A stretch of DNA of 64,000 nucleotides from Bradyrhizobium prioriisuperbiae (GCF_032397745.1 NZ_CP135921.1:186001-250000); one strand, 5' to 3'; counted from the stretch's first letter, positions 1 through 8,684 are shown. Made by a program: numbers and translations. The notes: generated from the letters alone by a model not told the origin.

Positions 1-501
1 CAGAAGGTGGCGAACGAGCGCGAGGACATCGTGCGCACATCAAAAGCCATCGCCGACTATGTCGGCCGTCCTCCGCGCGGCTGGCTCGGGCCGGGCCTCA
101 CCGAGACCTGGGAGACGCCCGACATCCTGCTGGAGGAGGGCTATGATTATGTCTGCGACTGGGTGCTCGATGACCAGCCGGTGGTGCTGAAAACGCGCAC
201 CGGGTCCATTGTCAACATTCCCTACACCCAGGAATGCAACGACGTCGCCATGATGCTGATCCAGCATCACAAGGCGTCTGAATATCGCGATCGCGCCATC
301 GACCAGTTTGAACAGCTTTACGCCGACGCCCGCGAGTCGGCCCGCGTCATGGCGCTGGTCGTGCATCCCTACATCATGGGCGCGCCGCACCGCCTGCGCT
401 ACCTCCGCGAAGCGCTCGAACACATCGCCGGCAAGCCCGAGGTAACGTTCCGCACCGGCGAAGAAATTCTGGACTGGTATCGCACAGCATCGAAGCCCTG
501 A
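1..501 (+). CDS. polysaccharide deacetylase (NodB/PuuE-like) family protein, 3' part
   Basis: Partial gene: the reading frame is open to the left window edge, and the GTG at position 7 is only an internal valine codon. The visible 166 residues are the C-terminal half of a NodB-homology deacetylase of the PuuE / peptidoglycan-deacetylase-like type. Support is the segment RPPRGWLGPG near the left edge and the late HPYIMGAPHRLRYLREAL motif (a conserved His-Pro followed by an Arg-rich helix), ending in a helix that reads EILDWYR. Members of this family hydrolyse C-N bonds in N-acetyl sugars or cyclic ureides; which applies here cannot be told from the fragment. An MFS transporter follows 105 bp downstream on the same strand and is probably co-transcribed. 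Family assignment is fairly safe; substrate unknown. Confidence 0.75.
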   Translation, partial: QKVANEREDIVRTSKAIADYVGRPPRGWLGPGLTETWETPDILLEEGYDYVCDWVLDDQPVVLKTRTGSIVNIPYTQECNDVAMMLIQHHKASEYRDRAIDQFEQLYADARESARVMALVVHPYIMGAPHRLRYLREALEHIAGKPEVTFRTGEEILDWYRTASKP

Positions 502-606
502 CACAGGCTCTGCAAGAAAATCCGCGGCGCGTGACCGGAATACCTCCGCCTCGCGCATGTCATCAAGAAAGACAACAACGATCCACGCGATCGGGGAGGA
601 TTTGCC

Positions 607-1830
607 ATGACCACCGAGACCAGGACTCTGTCCGACCATAGCCGATCCACCAGCGGCCTGATGCTGGCGATGTTTATTGTGCTGCTGGCCTCCTATGTCA
701 TCAATGCAATGGACCGGCAGATCTTCCCGTTGCTCGCCGCCGACGTGCGCAAGGAGTACGGCTTCTCGCTCGCCGATACCGGGCTGTTGTCCACCATCTT
801 CACACTCGGCATGGCGATCGCCGGCTGGCCGACCGGCGCCCTGCTTGCAAGATTCACCCGCAAGACTGTGCTGCAGATCGGTATTGCGATCTTTTCGGTC
901 GGCACCGTGCTGACCGCCTTTGCCACCAGCATGGCCGACATGCTGATCTACCGCGCCGCCACCGGAATCGGCGAAGCCATGCAGCTCACCGCGCTGATCG
1001 CGATCGCCACCACATCTTTCGTGAATTTTCGCGCCGTCGCGGTGGGATCGATCAATGCTTCGTTCGGTGTCGGCGCCATCATCGGGCCGCTACTGGCAAG
1101 CGTCGCACTCGGTGCCTATGGCAGCTGGCGCGGCCCGATCATCCTGTTCGGCGCGATCGGTTTCGTTGCGATGGCTGTGATCGCGGTGGCCGTGCGCCCA
1201 CAACTGACCGAGGTGCAGGGGCGCAGCGGCAGCGAACGGCTGAGCGGCGGCGCCCTGACGCTGTTCAACCGCAACACCGTGATCCTCACCATTCTCAGCC
1301 TGATCGGCGGCCTGATCATCTACGGCTATCTCGGCATGTATCCGACCTTCCTGCGCGAGCAACTGCATTTCTCGCCAGCCGACACCGGACGCATCATGAG
1401 CATCTACGGCATTGGCGTGCTGTGCTCGCTGATCGGCGGCTGGCTCGGCGACCGTTTCTCGCAGCGCGCCGTGCTGGGGCTGGCCTTCCTCGGCGCCGCC
1501 ATGCTCGGCTATCTGCTGTTCTCCACTTCGCAGAGCTTTGCGGTGCAGGCGATACTGTCGTTCGCCTGGGGCTTCATTGTCAGCGGCACCATCTACGTCA
1601 ATCTGGCCGGCGCGCATGTCAAGGCGGTGAATGCGTCACTCGCCGGCCGCGCCTCCGGCATGTTCGTCACCAGTCTATATGGCGCGGCGGCCCTCGCCGG
1701 CTACCTGATCGGTTTCCTGGCCAACCTGACCGGTTGGAGCCACGCCGGCTTGATCCAGATCACGGCGCTGTCGGCTATCGGCGCGGCCCTCAGCCTTGCC
1801 ATCCGTCCCGAGCTGATGTCGCGCACCTGA
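607..1830 (+). CDS. MFS transporter
   Basis: Protein of 407 residues with about 12 hydrophobic segments, the normal length for a Major Facilitator Superfamily secondary carrier in the inner membrane. Helix 1 contains the MDRQIFPLL signature seen in many organic-acid and aromatic-acid MFS carriers. The loop after helix 2 has basic residues (LLARFTRKT) in the place of the MFS motif A, and the second half repeats the pattern (GGWLGDRFSQR). A strong Shine-Dalgarno sequence, GGGGAGGA, precedes the ATG by about seven bases and fixes the start. It lies between a deacetylase-family gene and a small VOC gene on the same strand, so it may import the substrate of that set, but no substrate can be read from the sequence. 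Confidence 0.88.
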   Translation: MTTETRTLSDHSRSTSGLMLAMFIVLLASYVINAMDRQIFPLLAADVRKEYGFSLADTGLLSTIFTLGMAIAGWPTGALLARFTRKTVLQIGIAIFSVGTVLTAFATSMADMLIYRAATGIGEAMQLTALIAIATTSFVNFRAVAVGSINASFGVGAIIGPLLASVALGAYGSWRGPIILFGAIGFVAMAVIAVAVRPQLTEVQGRSGSERLSGGALTLFNRNTVILTILSLIGGLIIYGYLGMYPTFLREQLHFSPADTGRIMSIYGIGVLCSLIGGWLGDRFSQRAVLGLAFLGAAMLGYLLFSTSQSFAVQAILSFAWGFIVSGTIYVNLAGAHVKAVNASLAGRASGMFVTSLYGAAALAGYLIGFLANLTGWSHAGLIQITALSAIGAALSLAIRPELMSRT

Positions 1831-1884
1831 CGCCACGGCAAGCGACGTCGCCGATCAATCAGTTGAGAGAAGCAGGAGTGCCCC

Positions 1885-2247
1885 TTGAGCTTCGTTCCAG
1901 CCCGCGCCGCGTTCGACCATATCGGCCTGATCACCGACCAGCCCCAGGCCAATGAGACCTGGGTCGAGACCAATCGTCTCTGGGTTACCAACCCGCGCAA
2001 GCATCCATTCCATGTCGAATTTCTGCGGTACGCACCGGATAGTCCGGCGCCGCTGGCGCTCAAGTCGAAACCCCATGTGGCTTATCGGACCGATGACATG
2101 GAACGTGCCCTGGCCGGCCACACCGTGGTGCAGCCGCCGTTCGATCCGTCCGGCACAGGGTTCGTCAAGGTGGCCTTCATCGAGATCGGCGACGCGCTGA
2201 TCGAATTGATGCAATACCGCGATCCGAACGAAGCCGGATGGTTTTGA
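1885..2247 (+). CDS. VOC-superfamily protein (glyoxalase-like)
   Basis: A single-domain 120-residue protein of the vicinal-oxygen-chelate fold. It begins AAFDHIGLITDQP, where the conserved His opens the first beta strand. It continues through HVAYRTDDMERAL, the second betaalphabetabetabeta module start, and ends with IEIGDALIELMQY, where the glutamate is in the usual metal-ligand position. The start is a TTG codon 8 bases after an AAGCAGGAG ribosome-binding site; no ATG fits. VOC proteins of this size act as isomerases, epimerases or lyases on metal-chelated substrates. It follows the MFS gene by 54 bp and probably shares its transcript. Function beyond the fold is not recognisable. Confidence 0.75.
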   Translation: MSFVPARAAFDHIGLITDQPQANETWVETNRLWVTNPRKHPFHVEFLRYAPDSPAPLALKSKPHVAYRTDDMERALAGHTVVQPPFDPSGTGFVKVAFIEIGDALIELMQYRDPNEAGWF

Positions 2248-2252
2248 CCAGC

Positions 2253-2358
2253 TTAGAGCCATTTCCGTTCCGATAGAATCGGAACGGGGCTCTAGATTCT
2301 TGTTTTGACGCGTTTTCTTGACGCGAACCGGTGTCCACTTCGCTGGAAAACGCTCTAA
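2253..2358. repeat. 106-bp dispersed palindromic repeat, copy 1
   Basis: The element begins TTAGAGC and ends GCTCTAA, so it has 7-bp terminal inverted repeats. Just inside the left end is a perfect hairpin, CCGTTCCGAT-AGA-ATCGGAACGG (2265-2287). The right part reads GACGCGAACCGG then CCACTTCGCT. Near-identical copies lie at 8524-8626 and 49284-49388. The right end overlaps the last codon of the neighbouring minus-strand binding-protein gene and supplies its TAG stop. It may also act as a bidirectional terminator between two convergent genes. Confidence 0.9.
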
Positions 2359-3560
2359 TGAATGGTCATGATCTCGCCGAACGAATCCCAGCTCGTGCCG
2401 TTGAAACGCATCAGGCGCAGCTGCTTGATCGGGGCATAATCGTCTTTCGTTGTGTTCAGCGTGATGCCGGGCAGCAGCAGGGACAGCGGCACCTGTTTGA
2501 GATCCGTCGCCTGCCGCATCAGGTTTTCGCGGGTGAGATCGTCGCCACACTGGCGCAGCACGGCCACAAGTGACTGGGCGACCGAATAACCGAACAGCGC
2601 ATTGGTATCGAACGGATCAGCCTCAGGCGCGTAAGTCTTCATGGTCGACATGTACTCCGCGACACCGGGATCGTCCTTCCACGCCGGATCGCGCGGATCC
2701 TTGAAGTAGGTCGCTGAAATCACCCCGATCGCTTTCTCCAGCCCCACGGGCTTGAACGTCGCGGCGATCGACGCCGACGGGACATCGACGAACTGGACCG
2801 GCTGCCAGGACAGCTCCGACACCTTGCGCAACCCCTGCGCCGCGAACTTCGAGATGCTGACATGGAACAACACGTCGGCGTCGCTGGCCCGCAGGCTGAC
2901 GATCTGGGAATCGAGGGTTGGGTCGGTCACATCATAGGTCCGCTCCGCGACGATCAGCCTGTCGGCGTCCGAGCCGAGCCCCTTGCGAATGCCCTTCTCA
3001 CCTTCACGGCCGTACTCGTCGTTCTGGTAGACAATGGCGACCCTGGCCTGCGGCTTCGCTTGCCGGATGTAACGGCCATAGGCTTCGCCGACGCGCTCCG
3101 CGGACACCGGCCACGGCATGGTCCACGGAAACTCCTTCGGCGCGAGAAAGCGTGACGATCCGGACATCACGAACAGCTGCGGCACTTTTTTGCTGTTGAG
3201 GTATTTCTGTGTCGCGGTGTTCGGCGCGCTTCCCAGCGATCCGACAATGGCAAGGACCTCATCGGCTTCCACCAGCCGGCGGGTTTGCTCAACCGTCTTG
3301 GGCGGACTCAAGCCATCGTCGAGCGAGATCAGGTTGATCTTCCGGCCGTTGATGCCACCCGCCTCGTTCACCCGTCGCAACAGTGCGGCCGTGCCGCCCG
3401 CGGTCGGAATCCCGATCGCGGATCCCGGGCCACTGTAGGGCAGCGTTTGCCCGAGCTTGATTTCGGTGTCGGTGACACCGGGGCCGTAGCTTGGACCGGC
3501 CATCGCCACGGAAGAGGTCAAGCAACAAACCAGGACAAACAGGGACAATGCGGCTTTCAC
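2355..3560 (-). CDS. ABC transporter substrate-binding protein, branched-chain amino acid / aromatic-acid type
   Basis: About 401 residues with an N-terminal secretion signal (KAALSLFVLVCCLTSSVAMA, cleaved after AMA), then the type-I periplasmic-binding fold of the LivK / Peripla_BP_6 family: GVTDTEIKLGQTLPYSGPGS, INGRKINLISLDDG and a late FNGTSWDSFGEI. I prefer the GTG at 3560, ten bases after AAGGAG, over the in-frame GTG at 3569, which lies too close to it. Such proteins capture amino acids or aromatic acids for a LivHMGF importer, but no permease or ATPase gene is adjacent, so it must share one encoded elsewhere. It is the distal gene of the minus-strand aromatic operon, 118 bp after the dioxygenase gene. 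The stop codon lies inside a dispersed repeat. Confidence 0.88.
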   Translation of the reverse strand: MKAALSLFVLVCCLTSSVAMAGPSYGPGVTDTEIKLGQTLPYSGPGSAIGIPTAGGTAALLRRVNEAGGINGRKINLISLDDGLSPPKTVEQTRRLVEADEVLAIVGSLGSAPNTATQKYLNSKKVPQLFVMSGSSRFLAPKEFPWTMPWPVSAERVGEAYGRYIRQAKPQARVAIVYQNDEYGREGEKGIRKGLGSDADRLIVAERTYDVTDPTLDSQIVSLRASDADVLFHVSISKFAAQGLRKVSELSWQPVQFVDVPSASIAATFKPVGLEKAIGVISATYFKDPRDPAWKDDPGVAEYMSTMKTYAPEADPFDTNALFGYSVAQSLVAVLRQCGDDLTRENLMRQATDLKQVPLSLLLPGITLNTTKDDYAPIKQLRLMRFNGTSWDSFGEIMTIH

Positions 3561-3678
3561 GTCTCGCACTCCTTATGTGATGGCGCACGCCGGCGCTCGA
3601 CCAGCTCTCGGAGCCGGCCGGCTTGCGCGATGTCAGTCCGATGACGAGGCTCAGAGCCGCGCTCGGCGTCCGCTGCGG

Positions 3679-4563
3679 TTACGCCTCGCGGAAATCGAAG
3701 TCGTATTTGGTGCCCCAGGTGGTGAGCGTGGCGCGATCCCATAATTGCGGTCTCAGCGGCAGCGTTTCATGCCAGGGCCGTGGCTCGAACCAGCCGAGCT
3801 CGGCAATGTAGATGTCCATATCGGCATAAAACTCGACCAGCACGCGATCGGGATCGAAATGGTAGGATGCGAGATTGTGGCCGGCGGTGTGGCGCGCCGG
3901 TCCCCAGACGATCGGAATCTCATGCGTACTCAGGAGATCGGCGGCATCGTGATGATGACTGCGCTCCTTCAGCTCAAAAGCGACATGATGCAGTTTCCGG
4001 AACGGCGCCTCGACCACATTGAGCACATGGTGATCCCTGTTGCAGGTCAGGAAGGTGGCGCCGAGGTCGAGTTCGTCGGTCTTGATGAAACCAAGCAGCT
4101 CCCTGAAGAACTGCACCGACTTCCGCGCTTCCGGCGACATCACGGCAATGTGGCCTAGCTTGTTGGGCACCACGCCCTGCGTGCCAAACCCCGGCGCCGG
4201 CAAACTCATCTCGGTGAACAGCTGCACCACATGGCCGCCGGGCTCGGTGACTTCGAGGAGTTTCGCCACGCCCGGCCGCGCATCGCTCTTGAGCGTCGGC
4301 GTCAGGCCGACATCCCTGATCCGTGTCGCCCAGTCATCCAGCGACCGTTCGTTCGTCACCTGCAGGCCGAAACATCGCAGCCCGGCTTCTTCCGAAACCT
4401 TGAGCGCAATGTTGTGATGGTCGAGCCCCAGGCTGAGATAGGTCGAACCATCCGCCGCCCGCTCGGTGACTTTGGCACCGATCACTTCGGTATAATATTT
4501 CAGTTCGGGCTCGATGCGTTGCGTGCCAAGTTCGATGAAACCCAACCGGAATGCTTTCGACAT
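3679..4563 (-). CDS. extradiol ring-cleavage dioxygenase (VOC family)
   Basis: Two tandem VOC modules in 294 residues, the architecture and length of catechol 2,3-dioxygenase / BphC-type enzymes, which open an aromatic ring next to a diol using Fe(II) and O2. The expected metal triad is visible in the second module: His138 in KLGHIAV, His193 in KLHHVAF and Glu244 in RVLVEFYAD. Residues 50-60 belong to the vestigial first module. The start is the ATG at 4563 behind a clear AGGAGG; a longer frame upstream lacks any ribosome-binding site. It sits downstream of two flavin monooxygenases and upstream of a binding-protein gene, so it most likely cleaves the diol that one of the monooxygenases makes. 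The exact diol is unknown. Confidence 0.86.
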   Translation of the reverse strand: MSKAFRLGFIELGTQRIEPELKYYTEVIGAKVTERAADGSTYLSLGLDHHNIALKVSEEAGLRCFGLQVTNERSLDDWATRIRDVGLTPTLKSDARPGVAKLLEVTEPGGHVVQLFTEMSLPAPGFGTQGVVPNKLGHIAVMSPEARKSVQFFRELLGFIKTDELDLGATFLTCNRDHHVLNVVEAPFRKLHHVAFELKERSHHHDAADLLSTHEIPIVWGPARHTAGHNLASYHFDPDRVLVEFYADMDIYIAELGWFEPRPWHETLPLRPQLWDRATLTTWGTKYDFDFREA

Positions 4564-4629
4564 AATGTCCTCCTGTTCTTGATGCGCCTGTTCGATCCGG
4601 GTTTTCCCCGGCGCCGGCGCTTGCAAACA

Positions 4630-5823
4630 TCACACGAATTCTGCTGTCTCCAGCCGCTCGGCATCGAAGCCGAAAATCGACGCACGCCTGGGCGACAGCC
4701 CGCTCCAGGCCGCCATCTGGGCGTCCCGCTTCTGTTGTTCGGCGCCGTCAGGCAGATGAAACGAGGTTGAGTTGCCCCGCGCCGCCAGTTGGATCGCCGC
4801 AGTCCTCGGCTTGCGCCAGGTTTCGTAGGTCACGAGCGCCCTCTCCACATCGGAGGACGCGATGTCCGTCAAACACCGCGCAAGCGTTGCCCCGTCTTCG
4901 ATCGATTGCGCCGCGCCTTGTGCGAGATAAGGCAGCATCGGATGGCAGGCGTCGCCAAGCAGCGTCACCCGCCCCACGCTCCAGCTTGCCAGCGGGGTGC
5001 GGTCGAACAGCGCCCATTTGAAGGTTTCGTCCACGGCACCGAGGATCTCGTGCACCTGGGGATGCCAGCCGGAATAATACCGTTTGGCTTCCGCGATATC
5101 GCCGCGGTCGTTCCAGGACTCCCGATCCCAGTTGTCCTGCTCGGTGACCGCCACGAAATTCATGTAGCGGCCGCCGGACACGAAGTAGTGCACGAAGTGT
5201 CCGCCCGGCCCCATCCAGTTGGTGGTCTGATGCTTGAGATTGAGATGGGCCAGCCGCTCGACAGGGGCAAGGCCGCGATAGGCGACGTTGCCGGAAAACC
5301 GCGGACGCTCATCGCCGAACAGGCTCTTTCGCACCGCTGAATGAATGCCGTCGGCGCCCACCACCACATCGCTGTCGATGACGGAGCCATCGTCAAAGAC
5401 GGCGCGCGCACCGGTGGCAGTCTGACTCACGTCGATGCAGCGCCGTCCGCCATGCAGTCGTTCCGCCGGCAGTGCGGCCGTCAGGACCGACAGCAGATCG
5501 GCACGGTGGAAGTGATAATACGGCGCACCGTATGCGTTTTCGGCAGCGTCTCCCAGGTCCTCTCGCCCCAGAATCCGGCCGTCATCCCAGCGTCGGATTT
5601 CGATGCCCAAGGGCCTGACGGCCCGGTTGCGCAATGCGTCTGCAAGACCATAACGATGCAGCAGCCGGGTGGCGTTGGGACTCAGCTGAATGCCGGCTCC
5701 CACCTCAGTCTTGTTGACGACCTGTTCATAGACGTGGACGTCACAGCCGGCACGCAGCAAAGCCAACGCAGCCGCGGTGCCACCGATGCCGCCACCGACC
5801 ACAGTGACCTTCAAGCCGTTCAT
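4630..5823 (-). CDS. FAD-dependent aromatic hydroxylase (salicylate hydroxylase-like)
   Basis: A 397-residue single-component flavoprotein monooxygenase of class A. The dinucleotide-binding motif VVGGGIGG is near residue 10, the DG motif GADGIHSAVR in the middle, and the second FAD motif LLGDACHPMLPY followed by AQGAAQSIEDG in the C-terminal third. This combination is typical of salicylate 1-hydroxylase, 3-hydroxybenzoate 6-hydroxylase and 6-hydroxynicotinate 3-monooxygenase, which use NAD(P)H and O2 to hydroxylate a ring carrying a carboxylate. The ATG at 5823 overlaps the TGA of the upstream monooxygenase gene by four bases (ATGA), so the two are translationally coupled. Pathway role: ring hydroxylation before extradiol cleavage by the next gene. 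Substrate not assignable. Confidence 0.86.
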   Translation of the reverse strand: MNGLKVTVVGGGIGGTAAALALLRAGCDVHVYEQVVNKTEVGAGIQLSPNATRLLHRYGLADALRNRAVRPLGIEIRRWDDGRILGREDLGDAAENAYGAPYYHFHRADLLSVLTAALPAERLHGGRRCIDVSQTATGARAVFDDGSVIDSDVVVGADGIHSAVRKSLFGDERPRFSGNVAYRGLAPVERLAHLNLKHQTTNWMGPGGHFVHYFVSGGRYMNFVAVTEQDNWDRESWNDRGDIAEAKRYYSGWHPQVHEILGAVDETFKWALFDRTPLASWSVGRVTLLGDACHPMLPYLAQGAAQSIEDGATLARCLTDIASSDVERALVTYETWRKPRTAAIQLAARGNSTSFHLPDGAEQQKRDAQMAAWSGLSPRRASIFGFDAERLETAEFV

Positions 5824-7442
5824 CCGGCAGCCTCCCATCCCAGCGCTCGAGCGAGGATCCGATCCGCGTCCGCGCGCGTCCGTTGCGACCCGCGCCAGGC
5901 GATGTGCTGATCGGGCCGGACCAGCAGCGTATCGCGACCGTAGATCCGCTCAAGCGACGGTTCGTTGAGCTTGAGGATCTGCAATGGAATTCGGGCTTTG
6001 GCCGCCGCCGCGACGAAATTGTCGGTGTCCGCCCCGCCGAAATCGATCAGCGTGAACCACGGCCCCAGCCGGTCGAACAGCGCACTGCCGTCGCTCAGGA
6101 ACGTGCTGGGCAGCCGCGCGCCGGGCATGGTGGTCGGCGTATAACGTACCGGATCCAGCGACGGCTCCGCACCCTGCTCGGCCGCGACGATCGGAGAGCG
6201 GTGATAGACATAACCGAACTCGACGCCCCAGCTTTCGTTCTCGGCGTTGCCGAGTGCGGCGACCCGCGCGCCAATGGCGGCACGGCGCTCTGCACTCACC
6301 GGCACGTCGGACTCGAGATCGGCCAGGTAGCTCTGCATGATCTCGATGCGAACCCCGGTATGCCGCGCCGATGCCTCGCGGTTACGCAGGCCGACGGGAC
6401 GACGCTCGTGTTCATAGGACGCGAGCAAGCCCGGACCGCCGGTGCCGTTCAGGGTCGCCGCCAGTTTCCAGCCGAGATCGACGGCGTCGCCGATCCCGGT
6501 GTTCATGCCGTAACCGCCGGTCGGAATGTATTGGTGGACCGCATCGCCGGCAAGAAACACCCGCCGCCGGCCGTAGGATTGCGCCAGCAGCAGATGCGGC
6601 GTCCAGGTGTTGGAAATCAGCACGGTGTGATCGAATGGCGCGCCCGCGAACTTTTGCAACAGAGCGCTCGGGTCGATTCCATTCGGCGCCGAAGCCGGAT
6701 CTTGCCGCGCCTGAACGGTCCAGATGTCATTGTCATTCTGCGCGATCATGGTGCCGAACGGCGACTGATAATGCCAGGCGATGCCCCAGCGCTGCAGCAG
6801 CTCACGCGCCGTCGAGCGAAAATGAACCATCTGGAACAGGCCGACCCGGGGCGTGCCGTCGAGCGCGATATCGAGAAGCTTGCGGACACGGCTGCCACCG
6901 CCGTCGCAACCGATCAGATAGTCGCAACGCACGGTTTCGGTGTTGTCATCTTCCGAATTGCGCAGGATCGCGGTAACGCCGGCATCGTCCTGCTCGAAGT
7001 CCTCGAAGGTCCAGCCGAACCGCACATCGGCGTCGGGCTGGGCTTCCGCCATCCTTTTCAGCACCGGCTCGATCTCCACCTGTGACACCCGCATCGCCGG
7101 CTCGCGCGACTGTGTGCCGTCATTGGTGGCGCGGATCAACGCACGGGACTGCTCCGGGCTCGGATAGCGGAAGCGATGCAATTCATGCCCGGCGAGCGAC
7201 GTGATCCAGGCGACATCGAACGGATGCTGCTCGGGCACGGCCGACTTGCGCAATTCGTCTGCCAAGCCGAACTTGCGGAACAGCTCCATGCTGCGGCCGT
7301 TGGTAATATCCATTTTCGGATATTTCGTCGTGGTGGCGTTGCGCTCAACCACCATGACCTTGATGCCGAACTGGGTCAGCACCTTGGCCAGTGTCAGCCC
7401 CACCGGGCCGCCGCCTGCGATCAGAACCTGCGTCGTCTTCAT
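5820..7442 (-). CDS. FAD-dependent monooxygenase, PheA/TfdB (phenol hydroxylase) type
   Basis: Protein of 540 residues. It opens with VLIAGGGPVGLTLAKVLTQF (Rossmann FAD site), has GCDGGGSRVRK as the DG motif near residue 180 and FLAGDAVHQYIPTGGYGMN as the second FAD motif near residue 310. It ends with a roughly 150-residue thioredoxin-like C-terminal domain, as in PheA, MhpA and TfdB. The length fits these phenol / hydroxyphenylpropionate hydroxylases. It lies between the FAH-family gene (65 bp upstream) and the smaller monooxygenase (4-bp overlap). Two different ring hydroxylases in one operon suggest a substrate hydroxylated twice, as in flavonoid or nitroaromatic breakdown; that is inference. 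Confidence 0.87.
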   Translation of the reverse strand: MKTTQVLIAGGGPVGLTLAKVLTQFGIKVMVVERNATTTKYPKMDITNGRSMELFRKFGLADELRKSAVPEQHPFDVAWITSLAGHELHRFRYPSPEQSRALIRATNDGTQSREPAMRVSQVEIEPVLKRMAEAQPDADVRFGWTFEDFEQDDAGVTAILRNSEDDNTETVRCDYLIGCDGGGSRVRKLLDIALDGTPRVGLFQMVHFRSTARELLQRWGIAWHYQSPFGTMIAQNDNDIWTVQARQDPASAPNGIDPSALLQKFAGAPFDHTVLISNTWTPHLLLAQSYGRRRVFLAGDAVHQYIPTGGYGMNTGIGDAVDLGWKLAATLNGTGGPGLLASYEHERRPVGLRNREASARHTGVRIEIMQSYLADLESDVPVSAERRAAIGARVAALGNAENESWGVEFGYVYHRSPIVAAEQGAEPSLDPVRYTPTTMPGARLPSTFLSDGSALFDRLGPWFTLIDFGGADTDNFVAAAAKARIPLQILKLNEPSLERIYGRDTLLVRPDQHIAWRGSQRTRADADRILARALGWEAAG

Positions 7443-7506
7443 CGGAGCTCCCTGTCAACGCGCCTCCGAAAATAACCGGGTTGTGCGCCGGCCTTGATTT
7501 ATCTCA

Positions 7507-8391
7507 TCAAGCCGCGCGGGCTTGTTCGTCTTCGGCGACAATCGGATTCGAGAGCGTGCCGATATCTTCAATGATGACCTCGACGACGTCGCCTGGTTTC
7601 ATCCAGACCGGCGGCTTGCGCGCCGCGCCGACACCAGCCGGCGTTCCCATCACCAGCACGTCGCCGACCTCGAGGGTCATGCAGGCAGACAAAAGCTCCA
7701 CCGTCTCCGCCACGCCGAAAATCATGTCGCTCGTGTTGGCGCTCTGCATCACAGCGCCATTCAGGCGAGTCTCGATCGCAAGTCCCGCTGCACCGGCAGG
7801 AAGCGCGTCGCTGGTGACGAAGTCCGGACCGAAGGCACCGCTGGCGTCGAAATTCTTGCCGACCGTCCATTGCGGCGTCCGCAGCTGATAATCGCGGATC
7901 GAGGCGTCGTTGAAGATGGAATAGCCGGCGATATGCTCAAGCGCGACATCGCGTTTGACGTGGCGCGCGGTCCGGCCGATGACGGCGACCAATTCCCCCT
8001 CGAAATCCAGCGCCGACGACTGCAGCGGCCGCACGATCGGCTGGCCATGGGCCACCAGCGACGTGTTGGCCCGCAGAAAGATCACCGGGAAGTCCGGGCG
8101 GGCCTGCTTCGATTCCGCGGCATGGTCCGCATAGTTCAGGCCGAGGCAAAGGATTTTTCCCGCCTGGGTGATCGGCGGCAGCAGGCGGATGACGCCAGCA
8201 TCGACGGCCTTGATTTGCGGCGCGTCACGATGAGCTTTCGCGATCTGCGCCATGACCGACGGGCCAAGTGCAAGCAGTGCCGGCAGCGTATCCGGCAGGC
8301 CGGGTACGATATAGGCCAGCGGCAGGATCCCTTCGGAGGAGCGAAGTCCCAGCGCGGGTTTCGCGTGCCGTTCGTAGCTCACAAGCCGCAT
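7507..8391 (-). CDS. fumarylacetoacetate hydrolase (FAH) family protein
   Basis: This 294-residue protein has the short N-terminal domain and C-terminal FAH fold. Recognisable are GKILCLGLNYADHAAE (entry to the catalytic domain), DFEGELVAVIG (the conserved acidic metal ligands), YSIFNDASIRDYQ, WTVGKNFDASGAFGP and the late VLVMGTPAGVG. FAH-family enzymes hydrolyse or isomerise the dienone acids produced by ring cleavage (for example acylpyruvate hydrolase, HpcE/MhpD relatives), so it is the natural next step after the VOC dioxygenase in this operon. It is the first gene of the minus-strand unit; the AAATCGAT operator pair lies 17-55 bases upstream of its ATG. Confidence 0.88.
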   Translation of the reverse strand: MRLVSYERHAKPALGLRSSEGILPLAYIVPGLPDTLPALLALGPSVMAQIAKAHRDAPQIKAVDAGVIRLLPPITQAGKILCLGLNYADHAAESKQARPDFPVIFLRANTSLVAHGQPIVRPLQSSALDFEGELVAVIGRTARHVKRDVALEHIAGYSIFNDASIRDYQLRTPQWTVGKNFDASGAFGPDFVTSDALPAGAAGLAIETRLNGAVMQSANTSDMIFGVAETVELLSACMTLEVGDVLVMGTPAGVGAARKPPVWMKPGDVVEVIIEDIGTLSNPIVAEDEQARAA

Positions 8392-8407
8392 AACTGCCCC
8401 TCCAATA

Positions 8408-8446
8408 AAATCGATGTTTTTTGTTTATATGATAAAAAATCGATTT
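8408..8446. promoter_or_regulatory. candidate GntR operator pair in the aromatic-operon promoter
   Basis: AAATCGAT at 8408-8415 and its inverse ATCGATTT at 8439-8446, offset 31 bp, in the short A/T-rich stretch just upstream of the FAH gene. The same two half-sites, in the same orientation and with the same 31-bp offset, occur at 10195-10233 in front of the GntR gene. Two identical arrangements in the two promoters of one locus argue for a shared operator; the protein that binds is inferred. Confidence 0.6.
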
Positions 8447-8523
8447 TCAAGAGGCGACCGAACGAACCGGCCTGGAGCGCGGCATAACACTGGAGCAACT
8501 GGCCTCGGGCTGAGACTGACATG

Positions 8524-8626
8524 CTAGAGCCTTTTCCGTTCCGATAGAATCGGAACGGGGCTCTAGTTGTTCTGTTTTGACATGTTCTTGACGCGAACCG
8601 GTCTCCACTTCGCTGGAAAACGCTTT
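8524..8626. repeat. 106-bp-type dispersed repeat, copy 2 (right end degenerate)
   Basis: Begins CTAGAGCC and contains the hairpin CCGTTCCGAT-AGA-ATCGGAACGG followed by GACGCGAACCGG and CCACTTCGCTGGAAAACGC. The right terminus reads GCTTT rather than GCTCTAA, so this copy has lost one inverted end. It lies beside the broken fic gene, whose missing 3' part would have extended into this position; insertion or recombination at the repeat may have removed it. Confidence 0.88.
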
Positions 8627-8684
8627 GGCAGTCCAGAAGTACGGAGCGGGTCGCAACCGCATCGCGGCGAGCCGCCTTTACGCC

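Noticed and set aside
5883..7085. A 400-codon open frame on the plus strand
   Set aside because: Exactly antisense to the PheA/TfdB-type monooxygenase, whose FAD motifs are intact; the plus-strand product looks like random Arg/Gln-rich sequence.
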